Source: SLQH01 sp964612995 (GTDB taxonomy: Bacteria > Planctomycetota > UBA11346). From it: a stretch of 45,381 bases of DNA. The notes below the pieces were generated by a model that saw only the letters and a program-made list of their open reading frames with translations, was not told the origin of the DNA and made no database searches. Within the stretch, counting starts at the first letter, position 1, and each line of letters starts with the position of its first letter. Positions 24,560 to 33,102 of the stretch are shown in pieces. Made by a program: the position numbers and the translations under genes. The stretch is from positions 1-45,381 of the forward strand of contig CAZTGE010000015.1 in NCBI GenBank assembly GCA_964612995.1. The letters run 5' to 3'.

Positions 24560-25341
24560 CTTCGGTCGGCCGCGGGCGCGCGGGGTTGACGGTGGTTCAG
24601 GTGCGGCGGTGTATCCGGCTCGGATCCATCTACGATAACGTCGGATGAGGGCGGCGGTCTTGTCGGCAGGTATGGGTTGGCCGTTGTCATGGAATTGTTC
24701 TTTGAGCCGCAACCCGTCGTAGAGGACGTTCTTGAGGTTCTGAGCCCAGCGCGCGCCATCGCGGGCGACGACACCGTCGAGTTCGCGCACGAGGTGTTCG
24801 TTGCAGACGGCGTGATCGCAATCGGTGAACGTGAAGTAGGGTGACCAGTGATCGTGGACCGCGACGCCGGTGTAACCAGGCAGAACGCCCATCGCCTCGG
24901 TGGCATCCGTTCCGCGTCGGCGATGACACAGCAACAGGGTCAGCGTGAGGGTGCAGCAGACGTGCATCCAATAGCGGGCGCCCGCGAAGCGAAACCCGGT
25001 TTCGTCACAGCAGACGCTCGGCGCGGCGTACAGGGCATCGGTGACCGCGGTGATGAAGGGCGTCAAACATGCTGCGGTACGTCGACGACAGGTGCTGATC
25101 CAGCCCTCGCTGACGTGATGACCGGTCAGGGTCTTGATGATGTGCGCGGTGCGCGCCAGAGGAACAAAGTGGCCGATGTGCAGATACACGGCCAGTGCTG
25201 AGAGCCGCGGGCCGTACTGCGTCGGCTGCTCTGCGCCCGGCGGCGGCATGGCACGCCCGGTTCTCTGGCAGTGCGGGCAGGCCTTCTGTTCGCATTGGTG
25301 CTCGGTGACCTGAAGCGGCATCTGCGGCAGATCGAAGACCC
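24516..25341 (-). pseudogene. IS66-family transposase, central fragment
   Basis: The minus-strand frame (about 275 residues) matches the middle of IS66 TnpC transposases: VFDLPQMPLQVTEHQCEQKA, the zinc-finger CPHC, VCCDETGFRFAGARYW and VAVHDHWSPYFTFTDCDHAV, which carry two aspartates of the DDE triad. It ends in RGRPKRGKTLALLDRLHHH. The glutamate (NNQAERD) is on the other fragment at 19495-19819. The N-terminal 90 or so residues and the accessory tnpA/tnpB genes are missing; similarity ends at about 25341, where a glycosyltransferase fragment begins on the opposite strand. The coding frame is otherwise undamaged. Confidence 0.85.
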
Positions 25342-25704
25342 ATCTACAATGCGACAGACAACCCGATCGCGGCCCTGGCCCAAGCCGATGTCTACCTCTC
25401 GACCTCGCGGTGGGAGGGCTTGCCCATGGCCGTACTCGAAGCCTGGCGCCAACGTGTGCCCGTGGTCGCGACGGCCTGCCCGGGCAACGTCGATCTCATC
25501 GAAGACATCCAGACCGGCCTGCTCTACGACGGCGACCCCGCGAACGCGGCCAAGGCCCTCGCCCGTATCCTGAGCGACGACACGTTCGCCAACCACCTGG
25601 CCGAAGCTGCCGCCCAGCGCTGCATGAAGCACTACGATCGTGAGCTCATGGCACAAGTGCTCTGCAGGCTCTACTGCGCAGTGTGCTCCGCGACCGACAG
25701 ATGA
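25342..25704 (+). pseudogene. Glycosyltransferase family 4, C-terminal fragment
   Basis: About 120 residues of a GT-B C-terminal domain remain: NPIAALAQADVYLSTSRWEG, then LPMAVLEAWRQRVPVVATAC and GLLYDGDPANAAKALARIL. This includes the EX7E nucleotide-sugar-binding motif. The first two thirds of the enzyme are missing, removed at the IS66 junction. It is not a piece of the GT4 genes at 17772 or 20112. No start codon or ribosome binding site fits a free-standing gene. Confidence 0.8.
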
Positions 25705-25743
25705 ATGCCCGTGATGGGAACGTCAGCACTACGACTTTTCGCG

Positions 25744-26010
25744 ACGATCCTCATGAGGGACCTTCCCATCAAAGGGGGCTCTGCCCCTTTGGATCCCCGA
25801 GTCGGCCCGCATTGCGGGCCTCGCGCTCCTCCGTCGCGGTTCGCGGCTTTGCCGCGTTTTCCGCGGGCCTACGGCCCATTGTCGCGGAAAACCACCGCTC
25901 GGTCGGACGGTCGCTCCACTGCGCTGCGCTCCGGTCTGAGTCCATCTGTGGACCTTTGAGGGCCTTGTATGAGGGACAAGGCCCTCAAAAAGCCAGAAGC
26001 GCCCATCTGC
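25744..26010 (-). repeat. GC-rich palindromic intergenic repeat, inverted relative of 3365-3905
   Basis: Read on the minus strand, this stretch follows the same order as the tandem repeat units at 3.4-3.7 kb: GACCGAGCGGTGGTTTTCCG, ATGGGCCGTAGGCCCG, GCGGAAAACGCGGC, CCGCGAACC, then a GGGGC...GCCCC hairpin. It also has GAGGGCCTTGT/ACAAGGCCCTC at about 25958-25992. The 391 bp between the GT fragment and the minus-strand transferase contain no gene that I can support. Confidence 0.65.
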
Positions 26011-26095
26011 AGCGTTTGGAGCCCTGCCAGGCCTGGCTGGGCGACCGGCCGACCGGGCTAACTGAATGAGAGCGGCCGCGAGTTCGCGGTATGGC

Positions 26096-27871
26096 TCAGC
26101 CGGCGTTCTCGAGCACACGGGCGGCCAAGGGTCCGCTGCTGCCGCTCCCGGTGCGGTGTCGGGATGGGTTGGCCCCGTTGCCGGTGGTCATGCGTCCCCA
26201 GTGGGTGGAGACCCGTTGGCGCAGTGGCGCGAGGCCGAGGCCGGCGAGGGCCGTGCGGATCACGAAATAGTGCGCGATGATCTCTGCTACCAGGAAGGAT
26301 GGGCGCGGGGTGCGGGCATAGTCCGACCAGGTGGGGAGGATGATCGCCAGGCTGATGGTCGACCAGAGCAGGATCACCTCGCCGGCCGTCGGGTGCAACT
26401 CGGTCAGCAGGCGCCGGCGGTGGCAGAGGAGCAAGGCGCCGATGAGCGCGAAGGCCTGCGCGGAGCGGAAAGCCGGGATCATCCATTCGGGGGCGCGGCG
26501 GTGGAGCCAGCGTTCGGTGAAGTAGGTCAGGGTGGCGAGCGCGAGAAATCCCAGGGCCCAGGCGAAACGGTGGAGGAACCGCCGGGTGGCGATGCAGGCG
26601 ACCAGATAGGCGGCACCGATCAGCGCGAGGATGGTGAGGCCGGTGACCAGCGAGGCCTGATTGGGCAGGTGGAAGGTGGCGTAGGTCGCTCCGGACATGA
26701 GCACGAGCGCACCGATGACCGTGACCGCTCGTGCGATCATGCACAGCCGGGCGTGGTGGGGGTCGTTGGCCCAGGCTTCGAGCCGGTGGCGGCGGCTGCG
26801 GCGCATGCGCCGGGTACGGTAGCGCAGCATCTGGAAGGCGCTGGTGCGGTGGAACACGCGCAACCCGCCGATGACCGCTTGGATCAGCACCAGGATCATC
26901 AGGAACAGGACGTCGTCGGGCCGGTTGCGCAGGGCGAGCGCGAGCAGGCTGATGCCGCAGGAAATGCTCAGAAGTAACAGGACCGCGAGATGATGCGGCA
27001 GTCCGGCGAGCAGGATGTAGTGGTGGATGTGGGTCTTGTCGGCGCGAAAGGGGTGGTGGCCCTTGATCAGGCGGTTGATCATCACCCAGATCGTGTCGGC
27101 CCACGGCACCACCAGAAGCAGGAGCGGCACCATCAGGCTGACGGGCTCCGCTCCGGTGCCCGGCAGGGGGGCGATGCTGGCAAAGGACAGCCAGGCGATG
27201 AGGTAGCCGAGTATCATGCTGCCGGTGTCGCCCATGAAGATGCTGGCCGGGTGACTGTTGTGTGCCAGGAATCCGGCGAGGGAGCCGGCAGTGGCGAGGC
27301 TCAGGAGGAGCACTGGTTGATTGCCGGTCAGATGCGCCAGGGCCGCCAGGGCGAGACAGGCGGCCAGGCCGATGCCCCCGGCGAGGCCGTCGAGCCCGTC
27401 GATCAGGTTGATGGCGTTGATGATGCCGGTGCCGATGAGCAAGGTCAGGCAGAGGCACAGGGGTGTGCTGGTGAGCGTGACGTCGATCAGTGGGATCGTG
27501 ACGTCGCTCAGGGCGATGCCGCTGAGCAGGAGGCCGCATGCGGCGGCGCCGGTCTGGGCGATGAGTTTGAGCACCGGGCGCAGGCCCCGGATGTCGTCCC
27601 AGACTCCGGCGAACAGCAGGATTCCGAGGCCGAGCCAAAGGCCGCTGGGCATGGCCGCGGCGGCGCCGGTGACAAGCAGGGCCGCGATCAGTCCGGCGAC
27701 GATGACCAGGCCGCCGTTGCGCGGCGTACTGTCGCTGTGTACGCGACGGGTGTCGGCTCCAGGTTCGTCGACCGTGCCCATCCACGGGGCGAGGCGGACC
27801 GCGAGCGGGACGAGCAGCAGCGTCAGGCAGCAACCGATGAAGGGCAGGAGCAGATAGGTCAGATCGAGCAT
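26096..27871 (-). CDS. WecA/MraY-family polyprenyl-phosphate sugar-1-P transferase with extended C-terminus
   Basis: The first 330 or so residues match the MraY/WecA family of polytopic enzymes that load HexNAc-1-phosphate onto undecaprenyl phosphate: DEPGADTRRVHSDSTPRNGG, VWDDIRGL (paired aspartates), NAINLIDGLDGLAGG, SIFMGDTGSMILG, and HHPFRADKTHIHH (the histidine motif). It then continues for about 260 residues with a basic linker and several further membrane segments that are not part of the usual 330-370-residue enzyme. ATG at 27869-27871 gives 591 residues and the correct family N-terminus; the frame stays open to 28483, but that stretch shows no family sequence. It is the only intact transferase gene on the minus strand here, with no close partner. 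Confidence 0.87.
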   Translation of the reverse strand: MLDLTYLLLPFIGCCLTLLLVPLAVRLAPWMGTVDEPGADTRRVHSDSTPRNGGLVIVAGLIAALLVTGAAAAMPSGLWLGLGILLFAGVWDDIRGLRPVLKLIAQTGAAACGLLLSGIALSDVTIPLIDVTLTSTPLCLCLTLLIGTGIINAINLIDGLDGLAGGIGLAACLALAALAHLTGNQPVLLLSLATAGSLAGFLAHNSHPASIFMGDTGSMILGYLIAWLSFASIAPLPGTGAEPVSLMVPLLLLVVPWADTIWVMINRLIKGHHPFRADKTHIHHYILLAGLPHHLAVLLLLSISCGISLLALALRNRPDDVLFLMILVLIQAVIGGLRVFHRTSAFQMLRYRTRRMRRSRRHRLEAWANDPHHARLCMIARAVTVIGALVLMSGATYATFHLPNQASLVTGLTILALIGAAYLVACIATRRFLHRFAWALGFLALATLTYFTERWLHRRAPEWMIPAFRSAQAFALIGALLLCHRRRLLTELHPTAGEVILLWSTISLAIILPTWSDYARTPRPSFLVAEIIAHYFVIRTALAGLGLAPLRQRVSTHWGRMTTGNGANPSRHRTGSGSSGPLAARVLENAG

Positions 27872-28601
27872 CGTGTCTTTCGCGCCGGTCGGGAGCGAGG
27901 GTGCGCTATCGCACGGGCGTAAGCATCCTTGCCGGACGCTGACTGCAACCGGCAAGATCCATGGCGGGGCCATTGGCCCCGCCGTCTGCGTTGGCGCAGG
28001 GCCATGCCTGGCGTTCCGGACCGCAGAGGGAAGCCGACGCAGGAGGGGGCCCGAGCGGTGGAAGACCGCTCCATGGCCCCGATGACCGGGAGCGTGAACC
28101 GGAGCCACCGGGGATCCCGCCGCGAGGGGGCCTGAAGGAAGTGGAATGCGCGGCTCCGGCCCCGAGGAATGCGGACCGCATACGAGGGACCAGGCCCGGC
28201 AAGCGGCGAGGCGGCACGGATCGTGCGGACCATATCGGTCATCCGAAGCCGGGTCGTGTATCTGCGACGGGTAGTGGAGCTGGAGGTCGCGCGTCTTACC
28301 TGGGAAGATCTGTGTCCCTGCCATGTGCCCCTGCCATGTGATGGAGGTGGCCCGGAGGGGCGAATCTCCTGGGTGGGCACGCGATGATCTGCCACCCTCG
28401 GCCGACCCCGTTCCGCCGGCAGGCCGGGCGGCTGGCGAGCATGTGGCACATGGGCAGCTCCGGTCGCAGGGTGGGCACCGCATCCCCTCCCGGTCGTCCC
28501 GGGCGTACTGGCGCCGGTTTGCGCGCCGGGAAAGGTGCTGTGACCGCGCTCTGGTCGCCTATGGTGCGCGTCTGCGTGGGGCGGGCCCGTGCATCACGAC
28601 T
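27872..28601. other. 730-bp interval between divergent genes
   Basis: No supportable gene is seen; the long open frames on both strands have arginine/proline/glycine-rich translations typical of GC-rich non-coding DNA. The interval should hold the promoter of the minus-strand transferase. It includes the hairpin GGCGGGGCC-ATT-GGCCCCGCC at 27963-27983 and a 13-bp tandem repeat built on CCCTGCCATGTG at 28316-28340. Confidence 0.5.
27963..27983. repeat. Perfect 9-bp stem-loop
   Basis: GGCGGGGCC and GGCCCCGCC flank a three-base loop, about 90 bases upstream of the minus-strand transferase start. No T-run follows on either strand, so this is unlikely to be a simple terminator. Confidence 0.6.
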
Positions 28602-29865
28602 ATGGAGGTTGCGTGGATGGATGACGCAGCGCTCGACCGGGGGTTGAACCTGTTGGCGCGGGGTTGGCGGTTGCGAGAGCTCTCCGCGAGCGCCGGGGAC
28701 CGGGTGGCGAGCTGGGATCTGGTGATCCTGACCGGCGCCCATGAGGTCCAGGCCCGGTTGTACCGGCAGAGCCTCGAACGCCTGCGTGCGCACGGTGCCC
28801 TGCCGGCGCAGACCCAGACCCTGGTGGTCCCCGATCCTGGACGGCGGATCGGTTCGGGCGGCGCCACGCTGCATGCGCTGCACAGCGCGGTGACGCGCTG
28901 TGGTCCGCTGGGGTCACGCCGGGTGTTGCTGGTGCACAGCGGTGGGGATTCGCGACGGGTGCCATGGGCCAATCTGTTTGGCAAGGCCTTCCTGCCGCTG
29001 CCTTTGCTGGCCGATCCCGACCACCCGGTTCCCACCCTGTTCGATCATCTGCTGGCCATCACCGCCGGGCTGCCCGGCCGGCTCGGGGCGGGCGGACTGG
29101 CGGTGTTCACCGGCGACGTGTTGCCGCTGTTCGATTGCCGGGCGCTGGACCCGGCCGACGGCGCGGTGGTGGTGACCCGGCCGGTCTCGCTGGACGTGGC
29201 GGGGCGCCACGGGGTGATCTGCGCGCCGTCCTGCCCCGCCGGTGGGGCAGTTGTTGCAGAAGCCGTCACCATCGGCGATCCTGGCGGCCGACGGGCTGGT
29301 GGAGGGCGGGTCGGCGCTCCTGGATACCGGTATTTTCTGTTTCGCCGGCGCGGGCTGGAAGGGCTTGCTGGCGGCGGCTGCAGCCTGCAGCGCCGCCGCC
29401 TGCGGCTGCCTCGGCGCCGGGGCGGTCAGCCTCTACGGGGATCTCGCCGGGGCCATGGTCCCCGGCTGTCACCAGCGCCTGGCCGAGCGGCCGCTCGGGC
29501 CCGAACTGCTCGATCACCTGGGGGCGATCCATCTACGCCACCACGCAGCGCCCGAGCTGTCCTTCCTCCACTTCGGGACCCAGGCCGAGGTCACCGAGCA
29601 TCTCGCCAGCGCCTGGCAGGGGCGGCTCGGCCGGCGGTTACACGCCCGGTGCGGTGCGGATGTGGCCCGCGAGGCAGTGATCCTGGAATCCGATCTCGAT
29701 GCCCAGGCGCCGGTCGGCGGCGGGAGTCTGGTGGTCGGCTGCCGGCTCGGCCCCGGCTGGTCGATCGGCCGGCGGGCAACTCCGTGCGCGGTGCCCCCGG
29801 TGCCCCTGCGCGGTGCCAGGCGGATGGCCAGTAGCTCCGCCATCAGGGCGGCGAGGGAGCGGTAG
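28602..29865 (+). pseudogene. Fucokinase/GDP-fucose pyrophosphorylase, N-terminal fragment, frameshifted
   Basis: This is the nucleotidyltransferase half of a bifunctional L-fucokinase/L-fucose-1-phosphate guanylyltransferase. Visible are SWDLVILTGAHEVQARLYRQ, GRRIGSGGATLHAL (nucleotide-binding loop), VLLVHSGGDSRRVPWANLFG and KAFLPLP, and LAVFTGDVLPLFD. The first frame holds to about 29240 (GRHGVICAPSCPAGG). The family sequence then continues one frame over (GQLLQKPSPSAILAADGLVE, LLDTGIFCF) to a stop at 29863-29865. Recognisable family sequence ends near 29790, at about residue 400 of a protein usually near 950. The kinase part is absent here, but a kinase C-terminal fragment lies at 4142-4736 on the other strand. 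Start ATGs at 28602 or 28617 are equally possible. Confidence 0.8.
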
Positions 29866-30245
29866 GGCGCGGGCGCAGGATCCGGTGGCGCCCGTCGCTT
29901 CGCGAGCGGTAGCCATCCGTGCAGCCATTTGCGGTTGGCTGTGCTATGGGCCGGCGTCTGGAAAGGCGCCGGCCCATGTCGTTTCACGGCGAAGGTGCAT
30001 ACGATGCCGCGCTCGGCGCGTCGATCCCGGGTGCCGTGGACACCGGATGGTCCGGATCGCGTCATTGTGGCCAAGGACGGTGCCGAGTGGGCTCCTGGTG
30101 CTTTGCCGCCAGTCCACCGGGCTGGCGGGGGCTCTGAAAAAGACGGTCAGTTACGGTGTGGCCTCATCCGCCTGCTTTGAGCTGCCCCCGGCATGCTCAT
30201 CCCGGGGCTGGTCCTGTGTGTGAAGCGTGGCACACTCGCGCGCCC
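29866..30245. other. 380-bp interval before the polymerase-GT4 fusion gene
   Basis: No gene is evident. It contains the 11-bp stem-loop at 29946-29977 and a stretch from 30060 to 30200 without recognisable features. Any promoter of the following gene is probably here. Confidence 0.5.
29946..29977 (+). terminator. 11-bp perfect stem-loop after the fucokinase fragment
   Basis: ATGGGCCGGCG at 29946-29956 pairs with CGCCGGCCCAT at 29967-29977 around a 10-base loop. GTCGTTTCAC follows, only weakly T-rich. It lies about 80 bases after the fragment's stop, which would suit a terminator, but it could equally be a dispersed palindrome. Confidence 0.45.
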
Positions 30246-32852
30246 ATGGATACGTTGACCGGAACAGACGATGCTGCTGCGGCGGTCAGTGGCGACATCG
30301 ACCCTCCTGGGCACCTCCGCCGGGGGTGGTGGCGCGCCAGTCTGACCGTGGGGGAACGGGTGCTGCTGGTGGCGGTCATGCTGCTGGCACCGGTGCAGCT
30401 GTTCCTGGTCGAGGCCGCGGGCAGCCAGCTCTCGTTGTGGTTCCTCGCCGCGGTGGTGCTCACGCTCCTGCAGATCCTGCGCCCGTGCGACACTCTGCGC
30501 ACGGTCTGGAATTCGCCCTGTCGCTGGCTGGTCGCCCTGTCGCTGCTGTGCGCCCTGGCCCTGGTCTGGTCGAGCGATCGCGTGATGGGGCTGCGATGGA
30601 TCGCGCAGATGCTGGTCTTCGTCGGCGTGTTCCTGGCCGCGGCGCGCCATCCGCGCACCGCGTTGATCGGATTGGGTGGCTGTCTGCTGGTATCGTTGTT
30701 CCCGGCCTGGTTGATGCTGTGGTACCGTGAGGACCGGGGGGCGGTGCTGGAATGGCTCAGCCCGGAGCGTCGCGCCCTGTTCAGCAGCAGCAACTACCTG
30801 TTGGAATACTTCGGTCCCAACTGGCACGAGCGCATGGGCGGCGGCGTGCTGTTCATCAACGAGAACCGCGGCGCCTCGGCGATGGGGCAGGCAGGCCTGC
30901 TTGCGGTGGCGCTGTTCGGGCTGAGCCTACGGTGGCGTTGGTGCTGGCTCGGTTGCGCTGCGGCGGCCGTGGCGTGGGGCTGCTTCCGTGCCGCCCAGGT
31001 GCCGACGGTGACGGCCGCCCACGGGTTGCTGGCCATGGCGACGGCGCTGAGCGGACTGTTTGTCCTGTGGTTCGCGATCCGGGCCGTGGTCGGCGTGCGG
31101 GCTCGCTGGGCTGTCCCGCTGCTCATTTTCGCGAGTGCGCTCGCCTACGGTGTGCTCGTCTGGTGTGATTTCGGCTGGTTCGACATCATGGAACGGCGGG
31201 CCCATGCCCCCCGGCAGGTCGAGGAGCGCCTGCGGCTCTGGCGCTTCGCCCGCGATCACGCCTTCTGGCAGGCCCCGATTCGGGGGCTCGGCTTCGGCAA
31301 CTGGGCTCCGGTGCTCGACGCCGGCCTGGATGCGGGGATGGTGGCGAAGGTGGTACGTTCGCGGCCGCCCCACAATTCCCTCATCCACATCTGGTCGTGG
31401 GCGGGCATCCCGGCCTTGCTGTGTGCGTTGGCCTTCATCGGAAGCACCTTCACCCTGCTGGTCCGGGCCTACGCGCTGGCCGATGCGCGGGTGCGATGGT
31501 TCGTGGCCTTTGTCGCCCTGGCCTTCCTCTGGCTCTTCGTGCACGGGCTGTTCACCAACTATGGACTGGTGGGTGACCGCCACATGCAGTCGCCGCTGGC
31601 GGCGGCGTTGGCGCTGGCGTGGGTTCTCGCCCTGCGACAGCCACAGCGCCGGATGCCGGGGGGCGATTCCGCTGCTATCGCTGCATCTGGAGCCACCGCC
31701 GATGACGAGGCACCCACTGTCGCTGTCTACCGCCACCGGCTGTTCAAGGCGTCTGAGCCCTTCATCGCTGATCAGGCGAATGCGCTGCGTCGCTGGCGCC
31801 CGCTCTTCGTGGGTCGGCGCAAGGCGGCGGACAGCCCTGCCGGCCATCGGGTGGTCGTGGCCGCGTGGGGCCGCTGCGGGCGGCTGTGGCACGCGGTGGT
31901 CCGCTCGCCGTTACCGGTACTGCGCGCAATGCGCGGACTGCAACGGCCGGCGCTCATCCACGCGCATTTCGGTCCCGAGGGTGTTTACGCACTGCCGCTG
32001 GCCAGCTTCCTGCGGGTGCCTCTGGTGGTGACCTTTCACGGCTTCGATGCCGCTCTCACCCGGCGCCGGCTGGTGCGATCGCGCAGCATCGCCTGGATCC
32101 GTTACGCCCTGTGGCGCTGGTGGCTCTTCCGGCGCGCCGCGGCGCTGATCGCGGTCTCGGAATCGGTGCGAGAGCGGCTCATCGCCCTCGGCGCGCCGCC
32201 GCGGAAGGTCGTACGCCACTACATCGGCATCGATGTGGACGCCGTGCCGGTACGGGCATCCCTGCCCGAGACGCCGACGGTGGTCCACGTGGCGCGACTG
32301 CAGCCGGTCAAGGGGACGCGGGATCTGATCGACGCCGTGGCACGGGTGCGTGCCGCCGGTATGGACTGCCGCCTGGTGATCGTTGGCGACGGACCGTTGC
32401 GCTCCGAGCTTGAGCACCGCGCCGCGCCGCTCGGCGGGGCGGTGGAATTCGCCGGCATGCTCCCCCACACCGCGGTGCTGGAGCGCATCCGCGCCAGCAG
32501 TCTGCTCTGCCTGCCGAGCCGCGATACGGGCGATGGCGCCCGCGAGGGATTGGGCATGGTCTTGCTCGAGGCGGCGGCCAGCGGGGTGCCCTGTATCGGC
32601 ACGCGGCATGGTGGCATCCCGGAGGCTATCGACGACGGCGAGACCGGCTTGCTGGTGCCCGAGGGCGATGTGGCTGCCCTGGCGGTGGCCTTGAACGACC
32701 TCCTCTGTGATGCGCAGCGCAATGCCGCGATGGGGCAGGCGGGGCGGGCGATGGTGGCCGACCGGTTCGCCATCGACAGACAGGCCGCGGCGCTCGAGGC
32801 GCTGTATGCGGGGGCTGTCGCCGGCCGATGGGCCGCCCAGAGCTCGGAATGA
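30246..32852 (+). CDS. Fusion of O-antigen polymerase/ligase-like domain and GT4 glycosyltransferase
   Basis: A single 868-residue frame joins two domains. Residues from about 30 to 465 form a polytopic Wzy/WaaL-type membrane domain with about ten hydrophobic segments, a periplasmic-type loop, and the ligase/polymerase-like RSRPPHNSLIHIWSWAGIPA near 375-390. A short linker (DSAAIAASGATADDEAP) follows. From about residue 490 there is a complete GT-B glycosyltransferase resembling WcaL-type enzymes: VYRHRLFKASEPFIADQANA, LVVTFHGFDAALTRRR, VVHVARLQPVKGTRDLIDAV, GDGPLRSELE, and REGLGMVLLEAAASGVPCIG. I see no in-frame start at the domain junction that would give a separate GT4. Start ATG 30246 is preferred over the open frame from 30156. 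A membrane polymerase normally acts in the periplasm and a GT4 in the cytoplasm, so the topology is of interest. Confidence 0.82.
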   Translation: MDTLTGTDDAAAAVSGDIDPPGHLRRGWWRASLTVGERVLLVAVMLLAPVQLFLVEAAGSQLSLWFLAAVVLTLLQILRPCDTLRTVWNSPCRWLVALSLLCALALVWSSDRVMGLRWIAQMLVFVGVFLAAARHPRTALIGLGGCLLVSLFPAWLMLWYREDRGAVLEWLSPERRALFSSSNYLLEYFGPNWHERMGGGVLFINENRGASAMGQAGLLAVALFGLSLRWRWCWLGCAAAAVAWGCFRAAQVPTVTAAHGLLAMATALSGLFVLWFAIRAVVGVRARWAVPLLIFASALAYGVLVWCDFGWFDIMERRAHAPRQVEERLRLWRFARDHAFWQAPIRGLGFGNWAPVLDAGLDAGMVAKVVRSRPPHNSLIHIWSWAGIPALLCALAFIGSTFTLLVRAYALADARVRWFVAFVALAFLWLFVHGLFTNYGLVGDRHMQSPLAAALALAWVLALRQPQRRMPGGDSAAIAASGATADDEAPTVAVYRHRLFKASEPFIADQANALRRWRPLFVGRRKAADSPAGHRVVVAAWGRCGRLWHAVVRSPLPVLRAMRGLQRPALIHAHFGPEGVYALPLASFLRVPLVVTFHGFDAALTRRRLVRSRSIAWIRYALWRWWLFRRAAALIAVSESVRERLIALGAPPRKVVRHYIGIDVDAVPVRASLPETPTVVHVARLQPVKGTRDLIDAVARVRAAGMDCRLVIVGDGPLRSELEHRAAPLGGAVEFAGMLPHTAVLERIRASSLLCLPSRDTGDGAREGLGMVLLEAAASGVPCIGTRHGGIPEAIDDGETGLLVPEGDVAALAVALNDLLCDAQRNAAMGQAGRAMVADRFAIDRQAAALEALYAGAVAGRWAAQSSE

Positions 32853-33102
32853 TGGGGTGGAACACCGGCCCGTCGACTGATGAGCCCGTGTTGGGACCCG
32901 CTTTTCGACGCCGAGCCGGTGCTCGGCGCTCCTCAGGGGCCGAGCTATGAGCGGTCCTCTGTTCGCCGCTGGCCGCCGGCCTCCGCTTGCACCCGATCGC
33001 CTGGGCTGTACGTGAAAGCACCGCATCTGTGCGGCTCTGGTGACGTGATGGTCGTCAAGTGGCCGCCCGCCTGCCGTCCCGCCGTCCGCGAGGAAAGGGC
33101 TT

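Noticed and set aside
27872..28483. Upstream open extension that would make the WecA-like protein 795 residues
   Set aside because: The extra 204 residues are proline/arginine-rich with no family similarity, and ATG 27869-27871 gives the exact MraY/WecA N-terminus.
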